64,000 nt of DNA from Sipunculus nudus (lineage: Eukaryota > Annelida > Sipuncula > Golfingiida > Sipunculidae): NCBI GenBank assembly GCA_026874595.1, contig CM049313.1, positions 24,424,008 to 24,488,007 on the forward strand. The letters are read 5' to 3'. This document shows positions 21,660 to 33,417 of this stretch, in pieces. How positions within the stretch are numbered: position 1 is the first letter of the stretch; each line of letters begins with the position of its first letter. The position numbers and the translations under genes were made by a program. The notes beneath the pieces are model-generated. The model did no database searches. It saw only the letters and a list, made by a program, of their open reading frames with translations, and was not told the DNA's origin.

Positions 21660-21994
21660 TCTTATCACAGCACGAAATTGTTCTAGATGTAATCGTTGCT
21701 CTTACCGCTGTTAGTACCGTCCCTTTTATTAATTTTATGATATTATCATTCCTTTGTAATGATTTTACAGTTTCATTATGTCTTTTATATTTCGCATTGT
21801 ACATGTACTTTTATGTATTTTTATTATCATGTTCCATTGTTTATAATATCTTGTATATCTTGGAAGAGGGCCCTGCTTATAACAGAATTCTTATTCTGGT
21901 ACAGGCCACCCTTCACAATATTATAATAAATAAGTACCATAGTGCCTTGCTTTATACGGAAGTGACATAGAGATCAATAGTGTCCCTGGTCACA

Positions 21995-22400
21995 TATAGT
22001 TAACTAGTTTTGTATATATGTTAGTTATGCAGACTGTTACACAAACAAATTAGATGCATGTATGTATGCATTTACCACGTATAATAATTTCAACACAAGG
22101 ATATCAAACCACAGATTAACATTCCATTTGTGTTTAAGTGCCACAGTTTTACAGTATTTAAGGTATACACAGTTTACTAGTTTTGTATATGTATGTTAAA
22201 ATTCATACTGTTACCATAATTAAGTGTACCTTAATATGCGCACATCAGAAAAACGTATGTATGTATGCAGCGACCACATATTTTAAAATATTTTTACACT
22301 TGGATATCAAACCACAGATTATCATTTCATATGTTTCTAAATGCCATATTCATACAGTTTAAAAAGTAGGTACCTCAAGCCACTAATTATACAGATCTTT
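21995..22400 (+). repeat. Diverged tandem duplication, ~170-200 bp unit, two copies
   Basis: Both units contain 'actagttttgtatat' (22003 and 22176), 'atgtatgtatgca', and 'ggatatcaaaccacagatta' (22099 and 22302) in the same order. Indels make the spacing vary. No coding content. Confidence 0.8.
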
Positions 22401-22540
22401 CAAATGTGTCATACAGATTCTTAAGTTTCAAAGATACACAGTCTAGTAGTTAGTTAATATAAGGTTAGTCGGACATTAGTATAATTTCAATGTGTTGACT
22501 TAGCAGGACACTAGCATCTTTAGACCAACAGATGTGTAGT

Positions 22541-22770
22541 ATTGATGGCGGCCAAAATCTGTCAATTGATCACACATTCAAAATTGCTTCAAATGAAGGT
22601 GTAGTAAATCCAGCGACTAAAAAAATGCAGGTCACTCTTTCTGGTACTGAATAGAAATGGGGAGGTGTTCACATGAAAGTTGACACGTGGTGAGCGTCTG
22701 GATGAGGTGGATCACCTACAGGAACATCTGAACACGTTAAGACTTCAATTATATAAGACTAGAATATACC
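22541..22770 (+). pseudogene. Fragment of the transposase-like family also found at 59.3-60.9 kb
   Basis: The translation contains DHTFKIASNEGVVNPATKK and, after a frame change, KLTRGERLDEVDHLQEHL. These match DHTFKVASNVGVVNP and KLTRGESLDEVAHLLEHLKN in the minus-strand pseudogene near 60.3-60.5 kb. The shared D of DHTFK is a candidate metal-binding catalytic residue of an RNase H-fold transposase. This copy has a stop and frameshifts and lacks the rest of the protein. Confidence 0.65.
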
Positions 22771-22839
22771 CATTTCAATACCTGCATCCACACTTTTCTT
22801 AAATAATGAGTAAGCACTGACATGGCGTGCGCGTTTGAA

Positions 22840-23000
22840 ATGCACTGACACAAATTTGGCGAGGGGTGAGATGTTCCGCGTCCAAAATCGTCCCAACGAT
22901 TAACCCGCAACATGATTCACTTGTGCCAAAATTCCCGATACGGCAGTGGTGAGATGTTCCCAGTCTAAATTCGTCCCCGCGGTCAACCCACATCAACATT
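22840..23000 (+). repeat. ~85-bp tandem duplication
   Basis: 'ggtgagatgttcc..gtc.aaa.tcgtcccaacgattaacccgcaaca' is followed by a diverged second unit 'ggtgagatgttcccagtctaaattcgtccccgcggtcaacccacatcaac'. Two copies, no coding content. Confidence 0.7.
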
Positions 23001-23689
23001 CATTTGTGTTGACCTAGCGGACTGTTTAGAAAAGGCCGACGCGTAGTGAATGTTTGGCAGATTATGTCAGGTTTGATTTGATTGGTTAGCGAGAGGAGAT
23101 TCAGGACGACGTGGGCGCCCTATGTGAGAATGGCCATGGCACAGCGCAGGTATTAAACCCATAATATTTTTATCGATTTTGAGGCCATTTCTTTTCCAAA
23201 CGCCTAAAAAATATAAACTCGTTCTTCCCCAGACCAAGATGCACCCTCGCACGAAGTTTGACGACCGTGCGATCCCTAGCGTGCGAATGAATCCGGACAG
23301 ACAGACAAACAGATTCCCGTGAATTATAGTATGATTCCCAATATTATAATAACAGACACACGAACACACAGCCTTGCGGATAAACCCACATACCAGATCG
23401 TCGCTACAGCTCAGATCAAATTACATTAAGGGGATTAGAATCTTTGTGAACAGTATGCCCCTTTTTTTAAGCTTTCATAATTTGTTTTTTTTTTTTTTAG
23501 CACTTTAACGGGTCGGCACCAATAATAAAAGGAAGCTGGTTTATTTAGTGACTCTTGTCATTCGTAATTTTCCCCCATGAAGTATTTGTGAAAAATTTTT
23601 TTTAAATAAATGAACTAAAGTGTACTTGACACTCAATGGAACAACGCTGATTAAAAATATTCCGGGGGTGCATGGGGCTTGTCAGTATC
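23001..23689. other. No recognisable gene
   Basis: Contains a T-rich patch at 23460-23500 and no frame with a family match. A 100-codon minus-strand frame at 23067-23369 looks like chance. Confidence 0.5.
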
Positions 23690-23800
23690 ACGTGGATCAT
23701 GGAACATTCAGGGCACTGAAATGTATAATCCCAGCTTGTAAGTTTCAGTGTCACAGCTGGTCTTGTTTTAGTGCCTTTGATGACTTTTTCCCAGTTTTCT
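23690..23800 (+). repeat. Dispersed repeat, copy 2 (partner at 6340-6440)
   Basis: Contains attcagggcactgaaatgta, then gtttcagtgtcacagctgg and cttgttttagtgcctttgat, in the same order as the minus strand of 6340-6440. The homologous stretch is about 100 bp. Unknown family. Confidence 0.65.
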
Positions 23801-25100
23801 TGAGAGAGCGGGAGACAAAAATACAAATAATGGTTGCTATCATCGAGATATTTATGAAAGTTATTTATGAGGACTATCCACTGTATTTAGTCTTATGCTG
23901 TACTTGATTTTATTTGCAGACTGCAAAGCAAGGAAACCACAGTAAAAGCTTGTCGAAGACTGCATTCCCCAGCATACCTGTATTATCACCATTTCAGAAT
24001 AGCTAATTTGATAAAACAAAAATATTTCTTGTGTGAAACGTAAATGGTTCACTTAAAGTGAAAGGACAGGCGGAAATAGGCACATTGTATACATTTCTTA
24101 TGTGACTGTGTAGCAAAAACGAAGAGATTTTTTTACAAATACATGTTTTCACCATGGCGATCTATGCAAAGTTCGTCTCTGAAAATGTTTGTTTAAAGTG
24201 CACTTCCTAAAAAATCATAGAATGGTGTAAATTTAGCAATATGATACTTGGTCTCTTTCCACTTTCAACAGCCTGAAATCCTACAACGTGTTAATAAAGT
24301 GACACAAAGATCAATGATAGCAAAGCATGGTCCATTAACATGGTATTAGTAGTCATGCTTGCAATCGGTCTAAAATTTTCAAGCAAGGCACCGTGCTTTC
24401 GTTGATATGTTTATATCTCCAAAATTAAAAATCTCAGGGCATTTTACTTCAAGAACTCTTCATCGACAGTACTTTCAAGGTTAGAGGAACAAAATGGATG
24501 AAACTGTGACACAAAGATTCCACAAGCTCTAGTTCTTGATAAAAATTCTTCCTCATACTCTTTCTACTATGTTCAAAGGTAAACCCATGATGCAGTGCCT
24601 TGGATGAAACAGGTGTAGTGCTCGACAGATTGTTCCAAGGCTATTTTATCCTATATTTCAGATCATTTCATAATATCTTTTTTATCCCTTGAAAATATCA
24701 AATAAACAAAATGCATTTCCTTGTTGTATGACTGTATAAACTATATTTATACGCATCAAATGATACATATTTTACTAACTTATTATATTTCAAATTACAT
24801 ACAAATAATTAACATACTGATAATGTGAAGCCAATTGTTAAAACTTTTATGCTTTCTCAACATAGTACATGTTACACTTGTAGCACCGTATGTTCCTGAC
24901 ATGGAAGGAAACCCCATTAAGAAGCAAATAATGGGGTATGAACTTTTCATCCTTAAGTGATGTTGGTGGCTGCAAACGCCAGTGCTGGTATCGACCCCAG
25001 AAACCAAATTGTGTCATGTGAGTGGTCCATTATTATCAAGATCTCAGCTACGTTTTCCATCAGGCTACATTGAAATGTTCTGCTTCATTCATACTCACAG
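23801..25100. other. No recognisable gene
   Basis: AT-rich sequence with only short, compositionally unremarkable open frames on both strands. Nothing I can assign. Confidence 0.5.
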
Positions 25101-25107
25101 AGCAATG

Positions 25108-25450
25108 TGTTAAAAATGACAATGCCACCCCGTAAATTTACATCCCAGTGCCCTTTAAGTAAGACTGTATGTTCCTGTAAATAGATCCCTATTTCCATGT
25201 AAAATTACATGCCGTATCAGCGTTAATTTACGTTCCGTAAAATTATGTGGACTGTCAACGTGCACGTAAATCGGGGTACATTCTCATGGTAAGTCACTAG
25301 AAATTACGTGCCATATAAAAGTAATTTTACGCTCAAGTTACGCGTTAAATTACGTGGAATAAAAACGGGGGCACGTAAAATTACGGTGCATAGTCATGGT
25401 AACTCGCTGCCAGGACTATCGAACGTAATGTTACGGACAACTTTTAACAG
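25108..25450. mobile_element. Possible MITE with repeated TAAATTACG motifs
   Basis: The left edge reads gtgttaaaaatgac and the right edge aacttttaacagtgt, an imperfect inverted pair. Between them the motif (t)aaattacg / cgtaaatt occurs about ten times in both orientations, e.g. 'cgtaaatttac', 'gtaaaattacatgcc', 'gttaatttacgttcc', 'aaattacgtgcc', 'taattttacgct'. This looks like a non-coding DNA element with subterminal repeats. A loosely similar motif pattern occurs at 57890-58331. Confidence 0.4.
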
Positions 25451-26283
25451 TGTAGTATGAACCTGGTCGCCTATGAACCTGGTCGCCTAAGTGACACAGC
25501 CCCATTGCATGTGCATTAGCTTGTAAGCTTGGCTTTAATTATCACGTAATTGGACGCACATTTTCTTATATCACTAGTTTTACATCTCCACAGGTGAGAC
25601 TTCATTATCTTTATACTTATCGACGAACAAGGACAGCCAAAAAAATTTATACATGTATATTATTGTTTTGTAAACTCATGCATACAGTGCATCAGGTTTT
25701 ATAGTCATATCAGGCTGCTCAGTCTCCGTCCTGGCTGTCTCTTTAGACTGGAAAATTTTAAAAACCCTAACCTAACAGATGTTAGGGTTTTGTTTCCCGA
25801 AAGTTGAAATCGAAAGTACTGCTCTGCCCGCAGGAGTGATAGACGAAGTGACCGATGTTTTAGTAGTTGACCAGGGGGATCCCAGCTGCAGTGGTATGGG
25901 GTGCTGCTATCGATTTTTCTGAGTCTTTTGTTCTCTGGTCAGTTTACCGTGGGGGCTTCAATTATCGTTTTAGAATCTTTCTGGGAGGCAATTCTTCTAT
26001 TTTGAGCGGATTTGGTCGTGAAGGCTTTGTCGTTTCTTTCGTTTCGATTGTTGTTGTGGTCTATGGAAATTCTTCTATTGAGTGAGATCCGGCACTTGTA
26101 TTGGTGCTGGCACTTGTATTATTTTCTGATGTTTCCATTTCAGCTTGTTCGTCTGCATTGTTTGAGGAGTAATCTATTTCAGCATGAGAAATTTCTCTAT
26201 CAGCGTCGCATATTTCAAACGTCTTTTTATAGAGTTCTCTGCCATCATTCTCATGGCAGGCTGCTATCCAGTCTGTTTAGTAG

Positions 26284-27211
26284 GGCTTCAGAATATCTAT
26301 ATTTGCAGCGAAATCCTCTGGGTGAATAGGAGTGCTCATCATTTTAGTGGCAATTATATCATGTGAGAGTCTTTCTACTGTATCTTCTTCCCAATCCTGG
26401 TAGAGGATTGCTGCTGCTACCATGTAAATCAGTTGTGTTTCAGTAAAGTGGTCAGTTTGTATTGCTGCATCTGCTACAGTGGTGGTTGTTTCGGTAGATT
26501 TGTCTTTCTTGGTTGTTTCTAGTTGTTGTAATAACTAAGGTTGTCTTTGGGGTAAGTCTTTATCCATTTCTTTCAGTCCGGAATGACTGAGAGGTTGTGT
26601 CTTCTTCGCACATGTTTTAGATTCTGTGGTGCAATATCTTGTGGTATGGTCTGGAGAGCCACATCTGTAGCATCTTGGTTGGTGTTTACATTCGCGTCCA
26701 TGATGTCCCCACCCAAGGCATCTTCCGCAGAAGGGATGAGTCTGGGATAGGTATGGTTCCGTGCGATAGTATCGATATCCCACAGTAATACCGTGTTTCA
26801 GGGCGAGTTCAGCGGCATCGTTTTCTGTCATGATGATCTTGACCTTGTATGTTGGAGTTTGGGTGACTGCACTACGTAAACGTATGACTGCTTTGACTGG
26901 AAGTTTTTCTTCTTGAAGTAGTTTTAATAAACCTTCTGTATCTGTAACTGGTGAAACACCCCTAATGACCACTGGATATTCGATGATCGGTATCTGTTTC
27001 GGCTTGCCCTTGTTTCGTCTACTTCATGCTTGACGGTTGTAATACTGGTAACGGTCCGGAACTTGACGTTTGACTTCCCTTCTTTTGGGTCTTTGAGCCT
27101 ATTACCATCTGTCGGTTTTACTGGATGAACATAAGGTTTATCCCTTGTAGAAACTACTGTATCCAGGATAATATGAACACAGGCTGGGAAAATGAAACTA
27201 GAAGTGCTCAT
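26284..27211 (-). pseudogene. LINE ORF1 with RRM-like region and two CCHC zinc knuckles
   Basis: On the minus strand a first frame (27211-26975) runs into a second one near 26970 by a frameshift. The second reads VIRGVSPVTDTEGLLKLLQ, an RRM-like or pre-knuckle region, then two perfect C-x2-C-x4-H-x4-C knuckles: CGRCLGWGHHGREC and CYRCGSPDHTTRYC. A TAG at 26537-26535 interrupts, but the frame continues in phase through threonine-rich sequence and RLSHDIIATKMMSTPIH to a stop near 26284. Jockey/I-like LINEs encode such nucleic-acid-binding ORF1 proteins that coat the transcript. No linked reverse transcriptase is seen downstream to 25500, so this is an isolated, truncated remnant. Confidence 0.75.
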
Positions 27212-27239
27212 ATTAAAAAAAAATTGCCATGGTCAAATT

Positions 27240-28990
27240 TGGGTAATATGTAAGGTCCTGAATTTACATTTATGCTAATAACTAATAAAAAATTATAATC
27301 AAGTATCTGGTATTCAATAAACACGTTAAGCAAAATATGTTATTTCTTTATGAAATGTCGAAATGCACATGGCTGTAGACTTTTCCTGAAAAGTAACATC
27401 AATTTACATTTTACGGGGAACCGTACAGGGAAACTTCTGAAATCGCCGTATGCGACGCAGTATCCGTGTCGTACAAGTGGAAGCACTCATATTTTATTGG
27501 TCTTAGGGTAAAAGTAACAGAAACCACAGTGTATGCCCATACAGAGCCAATGTCCTGAGCATCAGTTTTTGAGTCAACCAAAACCAGTTATATCTAGATA
27601 AACTTGGATAAACTGATCACTCAATTCTCCATTGACTGATCAGTGCAAATAAATAAATTTTATGAAACGTCACTACTACAATGCTGTATGATGAACCTTC
27701 TGAAACTTATTTTTTCGCCAAATACTGATTAATCCTTAACGCCTGCACAAAAACCACGACATGCCTACATATAACCTTAAATCAGATAACTCCGCCAGCG
27801 ATTTAACAAAGTGACCCAACACTTTCATCAACCGATTTGTTTTCTTGACCTATTACTACAAAATCTGCCCGTCCAATTATTTTCTGTCTAGGAAGCAACT
27901 TGTGATTTTAGGGTCACAGGGACTAATATCACAGGAGCCACCTGACCATATTTCTCCTTCCAAATGATACCCCACTTAAGATTGACAGTTGTCAATTCAA
28001 ACGGATATCGAACTAAACAAATAAACAGACAACCCACTAAACAACCCTTGTAAATTTGAGGTCATAGGTCTGCCCCAGAACGTTGTTTGGAGTCGTAGGT
28101 CAGGGTCCCGGGACTTGTCTTTTAAAGATGCCTTCCATTCGATTTTTCACTTGTGGCATCCCTTGTAATAATGAACATTGTTTGATGTTAGGGTCACAAT
28201 ATTGAAGGCCAAAGAATGTTTATAGAAGGTAACTCTTATTTAGGTGAAGCAAATTCCTTCTGACTTGCTCGCAGAACGCACATTTACAAAAGGTCATAAA
28301 TATATCGTTACTGACAAATTAAGCTCGGCATTTCAGCTGACCCATTTTGTACTGCTTTCAAAATTTAAAGTATACTTTAACAGAAGCTGCCACCTGATGT
28401 ATATACGTTTTTATTCCTTATGTTCGCTTAGGCAAAAAAAAAATGAAAAGGTATGGTTCTCAGGCACCGCCCGCGTCAATTTTAACCAACGCATCAAAAA
28501 CTTTTATTTTGATTTTTAATAGAACCTTGCCATTTTTTAGCTCGAGCCGCTCGAACATTTCTGTCAAGATGATAAAATCTACAATTTTTATAAAATTTCC
28601 TTTCTTATGTGTTGCTTTTACTTGCTTTGCAAAATAAATATGTGATAATCATGCTTTTCCCTTTTCATTTGACATTTTAAAGAAACATACGAAAAAAATA
28701 AAAATACCGCCCGCCCGCATTGATTTCTGAAAAAAGTGCCTGAGAAAATAAACTTTTTTTTGGCCTTACGTTTATAATATTATATAGATGTGGAATAATA
28801 ATATGAGAAGGGTTTACAATGAACATTTCGACTGATTTCTTAAGAATATAAGTGCAAGTTATGAATCAAGTTATGAACACAAACATTCTAATAATCAACC
28901 ATTTGATTGATTGTGCTAAAATTTAAAATATTTGTGTATATATTTTGAAAGCTTGTGCATTTATTTAATAGTTTAATAGTCCTCTTTTTA
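27240..28990. other. No recognisable gene
   Basis: Low-complexity AT-rich sequence. The 91-codon frame at 28244-28519 has no family resemblance. I see nothing to annotate. Confidence 0.5.
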
Positions 28991-29046
28991 TTGCAGAATG
29001 GCTTTTGGGTCTGCTCCCACATCCCCCCAATTTAAAAATATGAACA

Positions 29047-29864
29047 GATGCAACTGTAATCCAACAAAGAAGAGTCAGCTACACCAATGCAGCTGGGGAG
29101 CAGAAAGAAAGGGTCAAATGTGTAGTAATTGACACAGAAACCGGCCGATCCATCCTGTTGGTTTTCCACAAAAAAAAAACAAAAACAAAAAAAAAAATCA
29201 ACAGTACCTTGAAGCAGGAAAATGCATAAAATTTTATACAGAAGGACAAAAAAGAATTGTTGTGCACCCAGCAAAGTAACATATACAGGTAACTAGAACT
29301 TAACATCTATTTGAATAAAACAATGGATTATTATATATATATAAAACAATGGATTTATAAGTTAACAAAAAATCATCACAGTGATAATCCTCACATTAAT
29401 TCCTTACTAGTCTGCCACTAGACGAGGAAACAATTGTTAACGAGTTCTGAACATTATTCCTATTTCTAAATGAACAATTTCTTTTTGACTGAAAAATATT
29501 TACTAACCATAATCACTCTTTTTCAAGCCCAGTTGACAAAATCACGGGTATAGAAATGTTCGTTTGTCTGTCCTGCCGTCCGTTAGCGGGCACAAATCAT
29601 CCTTGACGGTACATCAAACTATACATAAATTGTATGATGTTAATCATTTTATCAATTTAACCCTTATTCCATATTTTAGTGATTCATCCATTTATCCCTT
29701 ATTTCATGTTTGAGGTTTTTACTGTTTTATATTACAGGACCACCACAGTTACCCGAACTGTGGAGCAGATGGTGACTGCTAAAGGAATTATTTACCAAAA
29801 CCCTGTGCCGATCAAAGACGTCCAGGCTGGCATGGACGTGACTATACAGGGCAGGGTGGAATCA
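29047..29864 (+). CDS. Three phase-consistent candidate exons, unknown protein
   Basis: Three coding-like patches join in frame through GT-AG introns. Exon a, 29047-29160, includes RRVSYTNAAGEQKERVKCVV; exon b, 29205-29275, includes YLEAGKCIKFYTEGQKRIVV; exon c, 29738-29864, includes GIIYQNPVPIKDVQAGMDV. The intron 29161-29204 is only 44 nt (gttttccac...caacag); the second (29276-29737) has gtaaca and a tttatattacag acceptor. Codon phases fit: phase 0, then a split AA/G lysine codon, then a boundary at a possible donor (gtaatt) at 29865. Alternating hydrophobic strands faintly suggest an OB-fold; I do not name a family. The 5' side is unclear: a good acceptor lies at 28984-28996 but its frame needs a one-base shift near 29043. 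It may be a gene fragment or pseudogene. Confidence 0.4.
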
Positions 29865-30355
29865 GTAATTAGTTACCACTTTTTTCTTTATCAACCTTAA
29901 CATTCCTTTCTCAACCTTCCAGCATACAACCTTCTATAATTTTAGTAATTGGCAAGAACATACATTCTCTATAGTCCTTTTCTTCGACTTACTTGCTTAC
30001 TTTGTTACAGCTCCCTTGACCTACAGAACTTTCATGCTATGCTTTCTTTTTCCCAAATATCATAAATGGATAGCTGTTCAAGCTAACTGTATCGGGAACA
30101 GCTAACTGAAACGACGTATTTGATTTAAAATATCCCTTTGCTATAGCGCCTCTTTATAGATAAAACGCTTTTTTTTAATTCTATTAGTTATTAGAAAGTC
30201 TTAGGTACTAAGTCTTCCAACTAAACTATAAGATACTTATGCATACCATTAGCAGTACATTTCTGCAATAATTATCTATTTGCATTCATTATAGCAAATC
30301 TAGTGAAACAATTTATTTGCAGATATCCAATTAAAGTGTGTGTAGTGTGACATGT
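29865..30355. other. No recognisable gene
   Basis: AT-rich sequence after the last candidate exon. I found no further exon with matching phase. Confidence 0.5.
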
Positions 30356-30359
30356 CACT

Positions 30360-31295
30360 TCAACTGGTCTGGCAACGTCGGTTGACATTTTCGAATGACT
30401 TTATAATGTGTCAGATGCCCCAACAAGGACCTGTAAACCTTTAACAATACTAACTGGTCCTTTTTTTGTGTAAAACAACCGTGACTTTTGTTCATTTTTG
30501 AGAATAGCCATTTAATACACAGGGAAATAAAGACTTTCCTCAATGTGAGCCATGCCAGTCAGTTGCATGGCCAGGAAGCACATCAGACCACTGGCCATAA
30601 ACTTCATGAAGTCTGAGACTCGGTTGAAGGACTGGCTGACATTTGGTTGAACATCAGTTTGGCGTCAGAAGTTTCGTGTATAGGACAAGGTGCCCCTGTC
30701 AGCACTGCTCTTACTGCTGTACAGCTTGTCCATGAAGTCCTATTAAAAGAGCGAGGAGGCCATTATGAAATTCATAAAGTTACATATACAGCCTATATTG
30801 GATGGTGATTGTTATCCTGAATAAAAAAAAACAATCGTCATAACACCCTACAATAAAAAACCTTCATACAAATAAACATCGTACACTATGGATTCCTTTA
30901 ATCTGCTGCGGGTCATTATCGACATTCACTTTTATCCCCTCTTTGTTCAAGAGCATGTAGGCAATCAATAACATTGACATATCGTTTTTATGTGAATTCT
31001 TACTTTTTTATACATGAGTAACATTACTAATGTTACTCTAATGTTTAACCTGCAACAGGAGCACTCGCTTGTGGAATTCCTGGGGTCGAGGAGCCACACC
31101 TTGCCGCCGTGTGACAGGTGAATGTGCCATGCTCCGGATCCTTCTTGCATATATTTCATCCTCTCCACAGAAACTCCATCCCCGTGACCGGAGATATCAA
31201 ACGGCTGTCCTTTCATACTCTTTTGAACAAACTTGCAGCTCGTCTAATATCGCCGTCACAGTAGAAGGATACATCCCGACCCCACCCACCTCTTG
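30360..31295 (-). pseudogene. DUF6589-like pseudogene, minus strand
   Basis: Reading the minus strand from 31250: SGHGDGVSVERMKYMQEGS in one frame, then VAPRPQEFHKRVLLLQ in another near 31080, then after a ~330-bp gap MDKLYSSKSSADRGTLSYTRN, VSQSFNRVSDFMKFMASGLM and further sequence to about 30360. These blocks follow the order I remember for DUF6589 proteins (a GD-x-L-S-x-E-R block, a P-Q-E-F-H block, then a C-terminal FMKF-like block). Several frameshifts and stops occur. The C-terminal block matches 2590-2790 at the DNA level in opposite orientation. Function of the family is unknown. Confidence 0.55.
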
Positions 31296-31299
31296 AATG

Positions 31300-33400
31300 T
31301 CTGCGATTGTTTTGTGCATAGTTTATTTGAAAATTTTAAAACTTTAAGGTTTCTGTCATATATCCAAAACGCTACTGCCCAGCCAGTACATTCCACGGCT
31401 GTGCCCTCCGCCTTTCCCTTGCCTCCTTGTTGCCGTTAATATAGGTTGTCCACGTTTTCAATTGCAGTTACCTTAGTGTTGTTCATTGTCGCCATTTCTG
31501 AAATGCATTAAATATAAGACCATTTCTTTTATTTATTTTCATCCTTATTTCGTTCACCTTCTCATGGTTGTCAGGGACGCCATAAGTTATGTTCCTAAAA
31601 CACGGACTTAAGCAAAAGCGCTTACTTCGTGGAAAGGCGATCACAGGTGCCAGATTTGCGATAGGACTTCTGTTGATTCATCAATTTGTGTCATTGCTGT
31701 AAAAGAAAAGCCTAACAAGTCCTTTATCAATTTAAAGGACCAGTTGGTCATGACTTTCAACCTATTGTCGTCGAAGCTACATTAGTAACATAATGGAACC
31801 CAAAAAAAACATCCTTAGAAGCAATCCATAAACAAAGCAAAGAACTAGACCAAACAAAACAAAAAGTTATTAGAAGTTATTAGAAATTTACATACAGATT
31901 AATAGAAAACCTAGCAAATAACTTAGAACACTGCTACCATCATTTCATATTAGTACTTAATAAAATCTTGTCTTTCAAAGGCCAACAAAGATTTATTAGA
32001 TTTCAAGAAAGTTGTTTTATTTTAGAACATTTAAACCTCTCTTTCTCTCTTTAACCCGTCTATCACAATTCTATCAACATGAAAATGCAATTCGAAGCGA
32101 AATCCCATGACACAGTCAAGAATTTTTTACGGCAGGGTTTGGATTTCTCTGCATTTTTATTTGTAGTATCAGTTTGACATATGCAGTTCTATAAAATCAG
32201 CTGGGTCTGTAATTTTGACATATAAAAAGAAATTTCCTTGCCACACTGAACTAACACACTTCTGAAGTAGATGTGGCAGGACTAGCAAAATAATTTACCT
32301 TAAAATGGTATATCACTGAGGGAGGTACTGGCCCTTCCATTTATTTACATCACCTTTCTCTACTGCCGCGTATAGCTGAGAGACCTGTACACAAGAAAAA
32401 TATGTACAGAACATGCGAGACATCTGACACTGCTAAATGAAGAAAACAGCTGGGCTGATATTGTTATATCTAGAAAAATTACTAACTGTATGGAATACTT
32501 TCATAAAAGAAAGAAAAGACTGTATTCAATTTTTTTATATTTTAATCTGTGATGAGAAACTTAATATTCCAATGCTCTGCGGCAAGATGACCTAGTCGGT
32601 AACTCTGTCTGACCTTTCAGCTTTATACAGATCATGACTTCCTTCATCATATAAAGCCATCAAACACCGCAAGTGTAACAATGGGTTTTTAATGGGAAAT
32701 TTGAAGTTTTTCATTAATATCTAAAATGAAAAACGTTGTTATAGGAGATTTATAGGACATGTAATAGTATGCCGAATTTTGGATTCGACGGGCAAACGGT
32801 TTCAAAACGGTCCAGTTTAACGGGCAGACAATGGACCACGCTGACATGACATTTACTACATTTTGATTTCAAAGCATACTAATAAATATTTACATGAATT
32901 AAGTTCATTGCGGAATTTTCAAGAATAAAAGATTCAATGTATGACAAAATTACAGACTTGCCTAACCTATGCTATAACATCAGCGAAAGCTAAAAGCAGA
33001 GTCTTGTTAATCATAGAGTGCTCTCTTAATATATCAGCTAAAATACTTGTGAAATATGCAGTTATTCATGTACACATCCAGTGACAAAGCTAATATATCT
33101 AGAGACCGATGGGTCATTTTACTCAGTTGAATTTTTTTTATAAGAGTAACTTATCAGAAAAATTACGGATTGGCTTTTTAGCTCAACTGTGAGCTATAGA
33201 TAAACTGCAGCGTCCGTCTAATGTCTGTTAATACTTGTTCTCAGCAATGTCTGGAGAGATACTTACAAATTTTTTTCCAAAAAATCAATCGGGGTCCGGT
33301 AATTTTTCTGCTTTGTTGTCAACCCCCACTTTTTTGTAAAATATTTTGAGCCAAATAAGTTGTGGTTTGCTTTATATTCACAGGATTATTGAGGGTTCCA
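31300..33400. other. No recognisable gene
   Basis: AT-rich, no convincing coding frame on either strand. In particular I looked on the minus strand for helicase motifs that would continue the RecQ-like exon at 34606-34803 and did not see a DEAH-type box. Confidence 0.5.
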
Positions 33401-33417
33401 TATTCTCCATCTCACTA

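Larger units (their letters stand above)
18300..21940 (+). mobile_element. CR1-like non-LTR retrotransposon (LINE), decayed
   Basis: On the plus strand in order: an ORF1 with SGNH-type hydrolase features, an apurinic-type endonuclease and a reverse transcriptase with C-terminal extension, followed by a ~280-bp 3' tail ending 'acaatattataataaataag'. ORF1 to ORF2 architecture with an esterase-like ORF1 is typical of CR1/L2-group LINEs. Frames are broken in ORF1 and endonuclease, and reverse transcriptase carries one in-frame stop. The 5' limit is uncertain; the preceding dispersed repeat stops at 18004. I found no clear target duplication. Confidence 0.85.
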
